64,000 bases of DNA from Devosia crocina (lineage in GTDB: Bacteria > Pseudomonadota > Alphaproteobacteria > Rhizobiales > Devosiaceae): NCBI RefSeq assembly GCF_900116545.1, contig NZ_FPCK01000004.1, positions 186,001 through 250,000 on the forward strand. The letters run 5' to 3'. Positions 8,427-17,311 of this stretch are shown here, piece by piece; within the stretch, counting starts at the first letter, position 1; every line of letters starts with the position of its first letter. Under the pieces are notes generated by a model, which saw only the letters and a list, made by a program, of their open reading frames with translations, did not search any database and was not told where the DNA came from. The position numbers and the translations under genes are program-made.

Positions 8427-9379
8427 ATTTATTGCCCGCGGCCCTCTCGGTGGCCGGCCTGAAAATCCGCTATGGCAAGCGCGAGGTTCTGCGCGGACTC
8501 GATCTCGAGGTCACCAAGGGCGAAATCTTCGGGCTCCTTGGGCCGAACGGGGCGGGCAAGACCACGCTGATCCGCACCATTTGCGGCAGGCTCAAGCCGA
8601 TCGCGGGCCAGGTCAGCATTGTCGGCCAGCCGGTCAGCCGCCAGAGCCTGCGCCGTATCGGTCTCGTGCCGCAGGACATCGCGCTTTATCCGCACCTGAC
8701 GGCGCGGGAAAACCTCGAAGTGTTCGGACAGCTTTCAGGCCTCACCCGGCCGCAAGCCCTGTCCGCCATGGAATGGGCGAGCGAAGCCGCCAATATCCGG
8801 GAACGGCTCGACGAGCGCATCGACATTCTTTCGGGCGGATGGAAGCGCCGGGTCAATATCGCCGCCGCGATCCTGCATCGCCCCGATCTCCTGATTCTCG
8901 ATGAGCCGACGGTGGGGGTCGATGTCGATGCACGCAACGGCCTTCACGACGTGATCCAGCAGTTGAGCCAGGCGGGCATGGGCGTTTTGCTGGCAACGCA
9001 CGATCTCGACCAGGCCGAATTGCTTTGTGCCCGCGTCGGCTTTTTGCGCGGGGGCGTGATCGCGCCGCAGGGAAATCCGCGCGCACTGATCGACGAGACG
9101 TTCCGGGGACAGCGCGAGATCATCATCGAACTGCGCCAGAACCCGACCCCGGCGCAGGCGCGCGCGCTCGACAAAAGCGGATTTTCGCCCTCCAATGGCA
9201 GCTTGAGCTGGTCGCGGATCGGGCAGGAAGCCGACCGCTCGGCGGCCGCTCTTGCTGAAGCCTTTGAACGGGCGGGGCTCAGCACGCGCGAAATCCGCTT
9301 TCGAGAGCCGGGCCTTGATAGCCTCTTCATCCACCTGTCGCGTGAATCCGCTTCAGCCCCAGAGGAAACCGCCGCATGA
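8423..9379 (+). CDS. ABC-2 type exporter, ATP-binding subunit, in the carotenoid operon
   Basis: 318 residues. Walker A GPNGAGKTT is at about 40-48, the Q-loop at VPQDIALYP, the ABC signature LSGGWKRR at about 136-143, Walker B LLILDEP at about 156-162 and the H-loop in LATHDLDQ. The C-terminal 80 residues follow the CcmA/DrrA-like pattern. It powers the permease encoded next, with which it overlaps by ATGA, and it also overlaps crtE by ATGA, so expression is locked to carotenoid synthesis. The cargo is unknown; a lipid, carotenoid or carotenoid-linked product is an inference from position only. Confidence 0.92.
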   Translation: MNLLPAALSVAGLKIRYGKREVLRGLDLEVTKGEIFGLLGPNGAGKTTLIRTICGRLKPIAGQVSIVGQPVSRQSLRRIGLVPQDIALYPHLTARENLEVFGQLSGLTRPQALSAMEWASEAANIRERLDERIDILSGGWKRRVNIAAAILHRPDLLILDEPTVGVDVDARNGLHDVIQQLSQAGMGVLLATHDLDQAELLCARVGFLRGGVIAPQGNPRALIDETFRGQREIIIELRQNPTPAQARALDKSGFSPSNGSLSWSRIGQEADRSAAALAEAFERAGLSTREIRFREPGLDSLFIHLSRESASAPEETAA

Positions 9380-10578
9380 TCTTTGCCATGCTGCGCGTGA
9401 TGACCTTGAGCCTGCTTCGCGACCGGGGCGCACTGGCCATGGCCTTTTTGTTGCCCCCGACAATTTTCGTGATCTTTGCCGCGATTTTTTCCGGAGCGGC
9501 GGGCGACCAGATGCGCCTGCAGGTAGCACTTGCCGTCACCCAACCTTCGGCGCTGACGGAGCGGCTCGAAACGGCGCTGCGGGCCGAACCCTCCTTGCGC
9601 ATCCTCGACGACACGCTGGGCAGCGCCGCAGAAGCCAACCGGCTGGTGGATGGCGGGCAGGCCGATGTCGGACTGGTTCTGGCTCCCGACCTTGGCGAAA
9701 CGGCCACCTCCCCCGTGCTGGTGTTGGTCGATCCGGCAAAAATTCTTGCCGGAGCCATTCTTTCGGGACAGGTGCAGCGCCTGATCGGACTGGAAATGCC
9801 GGACCTGGCCTTGGCGCGCTCGGCACCGGCCATCGAATCCATTGTGGGCGGCTTTACGCCGGAGCAGTCGGCCCGGCTTTCAGCGGCCATCGCCGAACTG
9901 GGCGTGGAGCCTGACGGGGATACCAGCCAGGCAGGGCTCGTAGAAACCCGCACCATCGGCCCAGAGGGCAGTTCGACGGCGACCATCACCTATTATGCCG
10001 GAGCAGTGGCGATCCTGTTTCTGCTGTTTTCCGCCATGCAGAGTTCGGCAACGCTGATCGAGGAGCGCCATTCCGGTATTGTCGATCGCGTTGCCGTTGG
10101 CCCCGCGGGAACCGATGTCGTGGTCTTGGGCAAGTTCCTGTTTCTAACTGTTCAGGGCGTCGTGCAGGTGGCGCTGATCTTTCTTGTGGCCGGGATCGTT
10201 TATGGCGTCGACGTGCTGCCCTATCTTCCGCTTTGGCTTCTGACCTCGCTGGCCGCGGCGCTCGCCGCGTCCGGGCTCGGGCTTGCCGTTGCCGCCTCCT
10301 GCACGACCAAACAGCAGGCTCATACGATCGCGACCTTTATCGTGCTCGTTTGTTCGGCCATGGGCGGATCCATGGTGCCGCGCTTCATGATGCCGCCATG
10401 GTTGCAGGATATCGGCTGGTATACGCCCAATGCCTGGACGATCGAAGCCTATCATGGCGTGCTCTGGCGTGGTGAAACGCTGCCGAGCCTGCTGCCCGAA
10501 TTGTGCTGGCTGGTGGTCGTAGCCTCATCTAGTGTACTTCTGGCACTTCTGGTTTCAAGATTGCGCCTGCGGCTCTGA
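9376..10578 (+). CDS. ABC-2 type exporter, permease subunit, in the carotenoid operon
   Basis: 400 residues. One N-terminal membrane segment (about 21-43) is followed by a roughly 160-residue periplasmic domain and then five C-terminal segments starting near residue 205 (YYAGAVAILFLLFSAMQ), the layout of the ABC2_membrane_3 (YhgN/YadH-related) group. It should form a dimer with the ATPase encoded just upstream. The gene ends 11 bases before crtW and is on the same transcript as crtE, crtW and crtZ. Members of this fold export lipids, polysaccharides or drugs; nothing in the sequence fixes the cargo. Confidence 0.9.
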   Translation: MIFAMLRVMTLSLLRDRGALAMAFLLPPTIFVIFAAIFSGAAGDQMRLQVALAVTQPSALTERLETALRAEPSLRILDDTLGSAAEANRLVDGGQADVGLVLAPDLGETATSPVLVLVDPAKILAGAILSGQVQRLIGLEMPDLALARSAPAIESIVGGFTPEQSARLSAAIAELGVEPDGDTSQAGLVETRTIGPEGSSTATITYYAGAVAILFLLFSAMQSSATLIEERHSGIVDRVAVGPAGTDVVVLGKFLFLTVQGVVQVALIFLVAGIVYGVDVLPYLPLWLLTSLAAALAASGLGLAVAASCTTKQQAHTIATFIVLVCSAMGGSMVPRFMMPPWLQDIGWYTPNAWTIEAYHGVLWRGETLPSLLPELCWLVVVASSSVLLALLVSRLRLRL

Positions 10579-10589
10579 AGGAGCGCGTG

Positions 10590-11351
10590 ATGACACTTGC
10601 GGTGAACGAGAAACGCCTGAGCGGAACCGATACGGCCACGGGCCTCGTTCTGGCCGGGCTGGTGATCGCATCCTGGCTTACGGTGCACGTTGGGGCGATC
10701 TTTTTCGTCGACTGGACGAGCAACGGCCTCTGGCTGGCCGCGCCGCTGGTCATTGCGCTGCAGTGCTGGCTCAGCGTGGGTATGTTCATCGTCGCTCATG
10801 ATTCCATGCACGGAACGCTGGCGCCCCAATTTCCCGTGCTCAACCGCGCCATCGGACGGTTCTGCGTCTTCGTTTACGCCGGTTTTTCCTATGAGAAGCT
10901 CTACGAGAACCACCACGCTCATCACCGAAATGCCGGAACGCCAGACGATCCCGATTTCGATGACGCGCATTCCTCAAGCTTCTGGCCGTGGTATCTCAAG
11001 TTCTTCCGGCACTATTTCGGCTGGCGCGAATTCGGCATCCTGACCATTGCCGTCGTGATCTACCTACTCATCCTGCGCGAGCGCTTTCCTACCATGCTGG
11101 TCTTCTGGGCGCTGCCGGCAATCCTGTCCTCGCTGCAGCTTTTCTATTTCGGCACCTACCGTCCCCACCGGGTAGACGAAGAACCGTTCCGGGACGACCA
11201 CCGGGCGCGCAGCAACGACTTTTCTCCGCTGATGTCTTTGCTGACCTGCTTCCACTTCGGCTATCATCATGAGCATCACGACGCGCCCTGGGTACCGTGG
11301 TGGAAACTGCCGGCCTATCGTCGAACGGCCCTGAAGACCAAAGTGACTTGA
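10590..11351 (+). CDS. crtW: beta-carotene 4-ketolase
   Basis: 253 residues from the ATG at 10590, which is correctly spaced from AAGGAG; a GTG three bases earlier is also possible. CrtW is a di-iron membrane oxygenase that adds keto groups at C4 of beta-ionone rings. The histidine clusters are visible: HDSMHG (from residue 70), NHHAHHRNAG (from 107) and FHFGYHHEHH (221-230). The DDPDF motif after the second cluster is typical of ketolases. Its position between the exporter and crtZ, five bases before crtZ, gives the ketolase/hydroxylase pair needed for canthaxanthin, zeaxanthin and astaxanthin. Confidence 0.95.
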   Translation: MTLAVNEKRLSGTDTATGLVLAGLVIASWLTVHVGAIFFVDWTSNGLWLAAPLVIALQCWLSVGMFIVAHDSMHGTLAPQFPVLNRAIGRFCVFVYAGFSYEKLYENHHAHHRNAGTPDDPDFDDAHSSSFWPWYLKFFRHYFGWREFGILTIAVVIYLLILRERFPTMLVFWALPAILSSLQLFYFGTYRPHRVDEEPFRDDHRARSNDFSPLMSLLTCFHFGYHHEHHDAPWVPWWKLPAYRRTALKTKVT

Positions 11352-11356
11352 TACCG

Positions 11357-11890
11357 ATGATCGAAAGCGTGCTGCATTATCTGGTCCCTGCCCTGCTTGT
11401 GGTGGGTACCGTCGTTTTCATGGAATGGTTTGCCGCCTGGTCGCATGAGCACATCATGCATGGCTGGGGTTGGGGCTGGCACAAATCGCATCATGAACCC
11501 CACGACGAAGCGCTCGAAAAGAACGATCTTTACGCCGTGGCCTTCGCGTTCTTCGCCGTGTTCCTGTTTTGGCTGGGCGCCACCTGGTTCTGGCCGATCT
11601 GGTGGATCGCGGTCGGCATCTCGATTTATGGCGTGCTTTACTTCTTCTTCCACGATGGGCTGGTGCACCAGCGCTGGCCGTTCAAATATATCCCGCGCAA
11701 GGGCTACCTGAAGCGGGTCTACCAGGCGCACAGGCTTCACCATGCCGTGGAAGGGCGCGATGGCTGCGTGTCGTTCGGCTTCGTTTATGCCGAGCCGGTC
11801 GAGCGCCTGGTCAAAAAGCTGCACCAGAACAAGCGCGGCTTTGACCAAACTGCGCTCAAGGACGATGATGGGCGCCCAGAGGCGCACTGA
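11357..11890 (+). CDS. crtZ: beta-carotene 3-hydroxylase
   Basis: 177 residues from ATG 11357, five bases after crtW; an open extension into crtW is rejected. CrtZ hydroxylates C3 of the beta rings. The fatty-acid-hydroxylase-type histidines are present: HEHIMH (30-35), HKSHH (42-46), HDGLVHQ and HRLHH. Four hydrophobic segments place it in the inner membrane. Its stop TGA and the crtB stop on the opposite strand abut as TGATCA, leaving no intergenic base, so the two carotenoid transcripts must run into one another. Slightly longer than many CrtZ proteins because of a charged C-terminal tail. Confidence 0.95.
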   Translation: MIESVLHYLVPALLVVGTVVFMEWFAAWSHEHIMHGWGWGWHKSHHEPHDEALEKNDLYAVAFAFFAVFLFWLGATWFWPIWWIAVGISIYGVLYFFFHDGLVHQRWPFKYIPRKGYLKRVYQAHRLHHAVEGRDGCVSFGFVYAEPVERLVKKLHQNKRGFDQTALKDDDGRPEAH

Positions 11891-12814
11891 TCAAGGGCGC
11901 TGCCAAAGCCCGGTGCGGGCCGCTCCGGGCCGGACGAAGCGGGTGGCGGCCACATCGGCCAGCGCAAGCGAGAGGAGCCCGATCTTTTCGCCTTTCGTGG
12001 TCGAGACGCGCTGCTGCCAGGCCGAGGGACCACCATTGCGCAGCTTGGTGCCTATGGCGCGATAAACGCGGCGCGCAGCTCCGATTGCCCAGGCGGAGCG
12101 CGGCGGCAGCGACGACATGCCGATATAGGCCGAGGCATAGTAGCGTTCCGCAAGATCGAGAAGCTCGAGCGCGGCAGCATGGAGCGCCGGCCATTGGCTG
12201 CGATTGTCCGGATCGATCTGGCTGATGCCATGGCGGGCAAGAATCTCCTCCGGTACATAGACCCGGCCCATCCGCGCATCATCGACAATATCGCGCGCGA
12301 TATTGGTGAGCTGAAAGGCAAGGCCGAGATCGCTGGCGCGGTCGAGCGTGCGCGGGTCCCGAACCCCCATGATCATCGCCATCATCACGCCGACGACCCC
12401 GGCAACATGGTAGCAATATTCCAGCGTGTCGCCGATGGTGCGATAGTCCCGATTGGCCACGTCCATTTCGAAGCCGGCAAGCAGTTCCTGGGGATGGCGG
12501 TGCGGGATCTGATGCCGCTCGACCACCCGGCGAAGGGCCTCAAAGACCGGGTCGCCGGTGCGCTCGCCGGCAAGGGCCGAGGCGGTTTGCGCGCGCAGGA
12601 GATCCAGGCGCTCCCGTTGCCCGGCGCGGAAATTCTCGTCCTGCTCGTGCCCGAGCGTTTGCCCGTCCACTACGTCATCGCAATGCCGGCACCAGGCATA
12701 GAGCATGACCGCGTCGTCCCGCGTCTCTCTGCTGAAAAGGCGCGCTGCGGCGGCAAAGCTTTGCGAGCCCTGGGCGATGCTGACCTCGCTATTGGCGATG
12801 ACGGCGTCGCTCAT
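11891..12814 (-). CDS. crtB: 15-cis-phytoene synthase
   Basis: 307 residues, the usual length. It joins two GGPP to make phytoene. The first aspartate motif DDVVD is at residues 46-50 and the second region reads NIARDIVDDARMGRVYVP, the classical phytoene synthase signature with the lost-in-squalene-synthase pattern RVYVP. It is the last gene of the crtY-crtI-crtB operon, overlapping crtI by the ATGA at 12811-12814. The phytoene product would pass directly to CrtI. Confidence 0.95.
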   Translation of the reverse strand: MSDAVIANSEVSIAQGSQSFAAAARLFSRETRDDAVMLYAWCRHCDDVVDGQTLGHEQDENFRAGQRERLDLLRAQTASALAGERTGDPVFEALRRVVERHQIPHRHPQELLAGFEMDVANRDYRTIGDTLEYCYHVAGVVGVMMAMIMGVRDPRTLDRASDLGLAFQLTNIARDIVDDARMGRVYVPEEILARHGISQIDPDNRSQWPALHAAALELLDLAERYYASAYIGMSSLPPRSAWAIGAARRVYRAIGTKLRNGGPSAWQQRVSTTKGEKIGLLSLALADVAATRFVRPGAARTGLWQRP

Positions 12815-14304
12815 GCCCTGGCGTCCTCGATCATCAGACCAGCCGTCGCCTTGGCGGACCCGACGACGCCGGGAATGCCGGCGCCCGGATGCGTACCGGC
12901 TCCGACAATATAAAGGTTGGGCACCGCGTCGTCGCGATTATGCGGGCGGAACCAGGCGCTTTGGGTGAGGATCGGCTCGACCGAGAAGGCCGAACCCAGA
13001 TGGGCATTGAGTTCGTCGCGGAAATCGAACGGGGTGAAATGCCGGACGGTCACGAGATCATCGAGCAGGCCTGGGATATAGCGATCATTGAGATATTGCA
13101 GGATGCGATCGCGATATTTCGGGCCCTCCACTGCCCAGTCGATATCGGCGGTTCCCAGATGCGGCACGGGCGAGAGTACATAGTAGGCACTCGATCCTTC
13201 CGGTGCGAGACTGTCATCAGTAACCGAAGGGGCATGGAGATAGAGCGAGAAATCGTCGGCCAGTCCATGGGCACTGAAGATTTCCGAGATCAGCTCGCGA
13301 TAGCGCGGGCCGAACAGCACCATGTGATGCTTGAGTTCGGGATGGGTGGTCTTGAGCCCGAAATAGATGACAAAAAGCGACATGGAGTGGCGCTTGGCCT
13401 CGAGCGCCTTGGCATTGGTCTCGCCGCGCTGCGTGCCGCGCATCATGTGCTTATAGGTGTGGACCACATCGGCATTGGAGGCAATCTGATCAAAGGCGTG
13501 CCGTTCGCCGGATCGCAGCAATACAGCCTTCGCCCGCGCGTCCTCGATCTCGATCCGGTCAATCTCGGCATTAAGGTGCAGCGTGCCACCCAGATCCTGG
13601 AATAGCCGCACCATGCCAGCAATCAGGGCGCCTGTGCCGCCTTTGGCAAACCATACGCCGCCCTTGCGCTCGAGCGCATGGATCAGCCCATAGATCGAGG
13701 ACGTCTGAAACGGATTGCCGCCCACCAGCAGCGAATGGAAGCTGAAGGCCTGGCGCAGCTGGTCGTCCTTGATGAACTGGCTGACCTTTGAATAAACGCT
13801 GCGATGGCTCTCAAGGCGCACGAGCTGTGGCGCGGCCTTGATCATGGACCAGAAATTAAGAAACGGCACCGTGCCGAGCTTTTCGTAGCCTTCGCGATAA
13901 AGATCTTCTGAATAGCGCAGGAAGCGGTGGTATCCCTCGACATCGGCGGGCGACTTAGCCGCGATCTGCCGGTCGATCTCTGCCTGATCATTGGCGTAAT
14001 CGAAGCGATAGCCGTCTTCCCAGCACAACTGGTAAAAAGGCTTTACCGGCAGGAGCGTTACATAATCCGAGAGCTTACGACCCGTGAGCGCCCAGAGCTG
14101 CTCGAGACAGTCAGGATCGGTAATGACGGTTGGGCCGGCATCAAAGGTGAAGCCATTGTCGGTATAGACATAGGCACGCCCACCGGGCTTGTCGCGCTTT
14201 TCAAACAGAGTCGTGCTGATCCCAGCGCTCTGCAATCTTATGGCGAGGGCAAGCCCGCCGAAACCGGCACCGATGACGGCTGCTGTCCTTTGTGTGCTGG
14301 TCAC
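12811..14304 (-). CDS. crtI: phytoene desaturase (lycopene-forming)
   Basis: 497 residues, typical of bacterial CrtI. The FAD-binding dinucleotide fold is at the N-terminus (VIGAGFGGLALAIRLQSAG), and the C-terminal carotenoid-oxidase signature reads LYIVGAGTHPGAGIPGVVGS. It performs the desaturations that take phytoene to lycopene on the inner face of the membrane. Start and stop overlap crtY and crtB respectively by four bases, giving strict coupling. The number of desaturation steps cannot be read directly, but the linked beta-cyclase crtY argues for the four-step lycopene form. Confidence 0.94.
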   Translation of the reverse strand: MTSTQRTAAVIGAGFGGLALAIRLQSAGISTTLFEKRDKPGGRAYVYTDNGFTFDAGPTVITDPDCLEQLWALTGRKLSDYVTLLPVKPFYQLCWEDGYRFDYANDQAEIDRQIAAKSPADVEGYHRFLRYSEDLYREGYEKLGTVPFLNFWSMIKAAPQLVRLESHRSVYSKVSQFIKDDQLRQAFSFHSLLVGGNPFQTSSIYGLIHALERKGGVWFAKGGTGALIAGMVRLFQDLGGTLHLNAEIDRIEIEDARAKAVLLRSGERHAFDQIASNADVVHTYKHMMRGTQRGETNAKALEAKRHSMSLFVIYFGLKTTHPELKHHMVLFGPRYRELISEIFSAHGLADDFSLYLHAPSVTDDSLAPEGSSAYYVLSPVPHLGTADIDWAVEGPKYRDRILQYLNDRYIPGLLDDLVTVRHFTPFDFRDELNAHLGSAFSVEPILTQSAWFRPHNRDDAVPNLYIVGAGTHPGAGIPGVVGSAKATAGLMIEDARA

Positions 14305-15503
14305 GCTTTTTCTGCTTTCAACAGTGGCGCTTCGCTAAGACAGGCAAGCGCGCGATGGATGGGCACGGGAGGCTTCCCGACGAGGATGCGAGCGATGTCG
14401 CCCGGTGTACTTCGTCCGGCATAGAACCTTTCGATCACCGGCTGCGGCAATCTGTAAAACCGCTGCAGCACGAGATGGCGGCGCTCGGGACGGGCAGCGC
14501 GGAACAGCATGCGATTGAGCAGACGATAGAAGCCCTGCTGACGGTGCCGGATACGCGCATGGTCGCGAATGGCTCTCGCCAACGGCGCACTGGCACCAGG
14601 CCAGTGCGCCGCGATCAGATTGGCGACGCGCACAGCCTCGGGCAGACTATAGCCGGTGGTAGGGTGGAACAACCCGGCACGCATGCCCGCCTGGGGGATG
14701 TCGGCAGGATGTTCCGCCCAGAACCGATCGAAATCATGGGCCAGTGCGATGGGAAGAATACCATCCTCCTCACGGACGACAGCGGCGATCGACCAGCCCC
14801 GCGCTTGGGCATAGTGGCGGATATCGGCGGCAAGCTGATCCCGGTCGAGCGCCTCGCCATCGGCATATCGGGTGTCTTCGATCAGCACGCGGGTGGGGGA
14901 GAAAGGCAGGAGATATACGAAGCGATAGCCGTCGAGCTGGCTAACCGACGCATCCATGATCACGGGATCGGTGAGGCCATGGGGGTGGTCAAGTTCGACT
15001 TCGAGGCCGACAAATTTCTGGTAGCCGAGCACCAGCGCCTTGCTCGGGCGGTAGCCGCGGCAATCGACAACCGCTTCGGCCTCGATCACCCGTCCATCCG
15101 CAAGCGTGACCGATCCCGCCGCAAGCGCGGAAACGGCAGCATGGGTCAGCAGCGTGACATTGGGCAAGGCGGCAACAGCCTTTGCCACGGAAGAGGAGGT
15201 GAGCGAGGCATAGCCCGAGGTCAGATGCCGGTCGAGAGCGACGAAGCGCACGGATTGCCCGGACCAGCGATGGGCAATCAGCGGATTGAGCCAAGCCAGG
15301 TCATCTGGCCGGGTATCGGCAATGTGAAAGGACCAGGTGTGTTCGCCAAAGCCGGCAGCCGCACCTTCAAGAATGGTGATGGGCTGATCGGGATGGCTAT
15401 GGGAGAGGCGCGCCGCGATTAACGCACTTGCAAGGCCGGCGCCCGCGAGGAGCAGAGGTTTTTTCGTGCTATGCGGCAAAAAGGTCGACTCGCGTTTCCT
15501 CAA
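14301..15503 (-). CDS. crtY: lycopene beta-cyclase
   Basis: About 400 residues; the CrtY family is usually 380-400. It cyclises both ends of lycopene to beta-carotene. The nucleotide-binding start PLLLAGAGLASALIAARL and the later ILEGAAAGFGEHTWSFH fit the CrtY/LcyB pattern. The first possible start is a TTG at 15503, four codons after an in-frame TGA, with GGTGAG eight bases upstream; no ATG precedes the conserved fold, so a rare TTG start is likely and initiation may be weak. It is the promoter-proximal gene of crtY-crtI-crtB. Confidence 0.93.
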   Translation of the reverse strand: MRKRESTFLPHSTKKPLLLAGAGLASALIAARLSHSHPDQPITILEGAAAGFGEHTWSFHIADTRPDDLAWLNPLIAHRWSGQSVRFVALDRHLTSGYASLTSSSVAKAVAALPNVTLLTHAAVSALAAGSVTLADGRVIEAEAVVDCRGYRPSKALVLGYQKFVGLEVELDHPHGLTDPVIMDASVSQLDGYRFVYLLPFSPTRVLIEDTRYADGEALDRDQLAADIRHYAQARGWSIAAVVREEDGILPIALAHDFDRFWAEHPADIPQAGMRAGLFHPTTGYSLPEAVRVANLIAAHWPGASAPLARAIRDHARIRHRQQGFYRLLNRMLFRAARPERRHLVLQRFYRLPQPVIERFYAGRSTPGDIARILVGKPPVPIHRALACLSEAPLLKAEKA

Positions 15504-15539
15504 GGAGCTGGCTCACCATACCAGCCGGTAGCCCCCGCA

Positions 15540-15557
15540 TGTTTGGCGATGCGGACA
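15540..15557 (-). promoter_or_regulatory. TGT-N12-ACA dyad upstream of crtY
   Basis: TGT at 15540-15542 and ACA at 15555-15557 are separated by exactly 12 bases, the spacing of PpsR/CrtJ operators that control carotenoid genes in phototrophic proteobacteria. It lies about 37 bases before the crtY start. No ppsR-like gene is in the window, the dyad has only three bases per arm, and one chance hit in a region of this size is not unlikely. Confidence 0.2.
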
Positions 15558-15687
15558 CGGCAGGCATGGGCGAAGAGACCATAGCCGGGCGCGGCCCGCA
15601 TGCAAGCGGACAAGGGCCGCCTCCCGCCAAATATATGCTTGCCAGCCAGATCAACCTGCCTCTCACAGTACCCGCCGCTTGGCGCGG

Positions 15688-15713
15688 GCCTGATGGGGTT
15701 TTCTACATCAGGC
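15688..15713 (-). other. 8-bp inverted repeat between J-domain gene and crtY
   Basis: Arms GCCTGATG (15688-15695) and CATCAGGC (15706-15713) enclose a ten-base loop. The site follows the stop of the J-domain gene by 33 bases on the minus strand and precedes crtY. It could terminate or trim the upstream transcript, but there is no U tract on the minus strand. Confidence 0.35.
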
Positions 15714-15745
15714 GTTGAGTGGGCACATTTCCGTGGGCTGCCATT

Positions 15746-16456
15746 CTACTCTTTGCGGACGGAATCGAGCAGGGTATCGCGAGCCTGATTGATCTTGGCT
15801 GCCAGATAGCTCGAGCCGCCATGATCAGGATGGAGCGCTTTCATCAGTTCGCGATGAGCGGCGCGGATTTCTTCGGCGCCTGCTCCCGGCGCGAGGCCGA
15901 GCACGTCATAAGCCTCGGCAATGGGATCGGAATGGCTGGTCTGTCCTGAAGACTCGTCCGCAGAGTCCCCGGCGAAATATTCGCGCCAGCCGCTGCGATT
16001 GACATCGAGCCAGCTCTCAAGAAGGCTCAAGCTGTCCTGGTCGCCCTCGATCTCGGCGAGAAGGGTTCGCGTTTCCCACTCGTCCAGATCCATCAAGTCC
16101 ATGCCCGCGAACTGACCATTAAGCACCCGGCCATGAACAGCGCCGGTATCGTGGTCGAGTTCCATAGCGAAGCGATAGCTGCGAACTTCGGAGACATTGC
16201 CCGAAGCGCCCTCGGGAGCATCGAAGGAGAAAGGCCCCAGCTTGCCGGTCCGCAGCACCGCGAAGGCGGTTACCCCCAGAAACAGCGCCAGATCAAAGCG
16301 CCTCGCGACCAACATGAACCCGGCAAGAAGAAAGCCACCGCCGACAACGAGCCAGCGCAGGGCACGCATGCGCACCCGCGGCGAAAGTTTGCTGATGTGA
16401 TTATAGGCGGCGAGCCCTGCAAGAAGCGCCAAGGCGCCAAGAAAAACGTAGCCCAT
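15746..16456 (-). CDS. membrane-anchored J-domain (DnaJ-like) protein
   Basis: 236 residues. Two or three hydrophobic segments lie in the first 70 residues (YVFLGALALLAGLAA and a longer one around 35-65), followed by a soluble middle region and a C-terminal J domain with the essential HPD (RELMKALHPDHGG). It resembles the J-domain proteins of Hyphomicrobiales with the helix starting AYDVLGLAPGAGAEEIRAAHRELM. It would recruit DnaK to the inner membrane. Its ATG overlaps the stop of the VWA-like gene (TGATG), so both are made from one message. Confidence 0.85.
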   Translation of the reverse strand: MGYVFLGALALLAGLAAYNHISKLSPRVRMRALRWLVVGGGFLLAGFMLVARRFDLALFLGVTAFAVLRTGKLGPFSFDAPEGASGNVSEVRSYRFAMELDHDTGAVHGRVLNGQFAGMDLMDLDEWETRTLLAEIEGDQDSLSLLESWLDVNRSGWREYFAGDSADESSGQTSHSDPIAEAYDVLGLAPGAGAEEIRAAHRELMKALHPDHGGSSYLAAKINQARDTLLDSVRKE

Positions 16457-17175
16457 CAGGGCAACTGCGCTAGAAGAGCGCGCGCCTGCGCACTCGATTG
16501 CAGTTTCAGCGCAGCCTTGCCTCCGCCGGCATAAGCCGCAACAGCCTTGAGCAGATCGGCCAGTTGACCCGGTGCCGAAGCGTCGAACCGGGCATAAGCG
16601 CCCTTACTGAGGCGAGCGAAGTCGCGGAAAGCGGCTTCCACGCGGCTATCGCTGCCCTCCTGGAAAATGAAAAGCGGCAGGCCCAAAAGGCCCAGCTGTC
16701 CTGCTTTCTCAGCGAGGTCATCGACGTTTTCCTCGATGGCGTCGCCCACATAGATCACGGCATCGATCTTCTGCTTGGCGCGCTCGGACCGGGCATGGGC
16801 AAAGACCTTGCCGATCTGGGTGTGCCCGCCGCGGCAATCGATGCGGCTCATCAGGGTTGCCAGCGCTTCCCCGTCGCGCACCCATTTGCTGGCGCGGCAT
16901 TCGCCGAAGCCGCGGAAATAGAGCAACTGCACCTGAAGTGCGCTTGGCTTGGGAATGGCGCGGAACATCTCGGCCTGGAGCTGGCAGGCGAGATCCCAGG
17001 TGGGCTGGCGGCTCATGGTGGCATCGAGTGCAAACAGCAACCGCCCATCCTCTCCGCTATTGGGCCGGCCCATGGCGCCAACCTTTTCCACGAAGGCGGC
17101 GATATCGCTCCTGACCTCGCCGCGTAGGGGCGGGGTTGCGCTCTTGGTGGGACTGGGTCGGGAATCCTTGGCCAT
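16456..17175 (-). CDS. VWA-like domain protein, coupled to the J-domain gene
   Basis: 239 residues from ATG 17175 (MAKDSRPSPTKSATPPL); a further 115 in-frame codons upstream are low-complexity and overlap the next gene, so they are rejected. The segment LFALDATMSRQPTWD looks like a von Willebrand A metal site (D-x-T-x-S), with a second part at VIYVGDAIEENVDDL. There is no signal peptide, so it is probably cytoplasmic. The one-base overlap with the J-domain gene suggests a chaperone-linked function. No specific partner can be named. Confidence 0.75.
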   Translation of the reverse strand: MAKDSRPSPTKSATPPLRGEVRSDIAAFVEKVGAMGRPNSGEDGRLLFALDATMSRQPTWDLACQLQAEMFRAIPKPSALQVQLLYFRGFGECRASKWVRDGEALATLMSRIDCRGGHTQIGKVFAHARSERAKQKIDAVIYVGDAIEENVDDLAEKAGQLGLLGLPLFIFQEGSDSRVEAAFRDFARLSKGAYARFDASAPGQLADLLKAVAAYAGGGKAALKLQSSAQARALLAQLP

Positions 17176-17311
17176 AGGATGAATATGTGGGCCCCGGCGG
17201 CGCGCCGCAAGTGGCCCTGAGGTCGCGCCGGCGGGGATCGTGCGCAGGCTCACACCTTGCGCCTCTAGTCGAAACAAAGCCGGATCGCGCCATTGCACTG
17301 GCGGGCGGCGC

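Noticed and set aside
9327..9989. Minus-strand frame across the exporter permease
   Set aside because: It is antisense to a gene with ATGA coupling and a normal membrane-segment pattern, and its translation is Ser/Arg-rich low complexity.
15540..15557. Firm PpsR/CrtJ operator call
   Set aside because: Only a three-base dyad is matched, there is one site, and no ppsR-like or photosynthesis gene is present. It is kept as a low-confidence site only.
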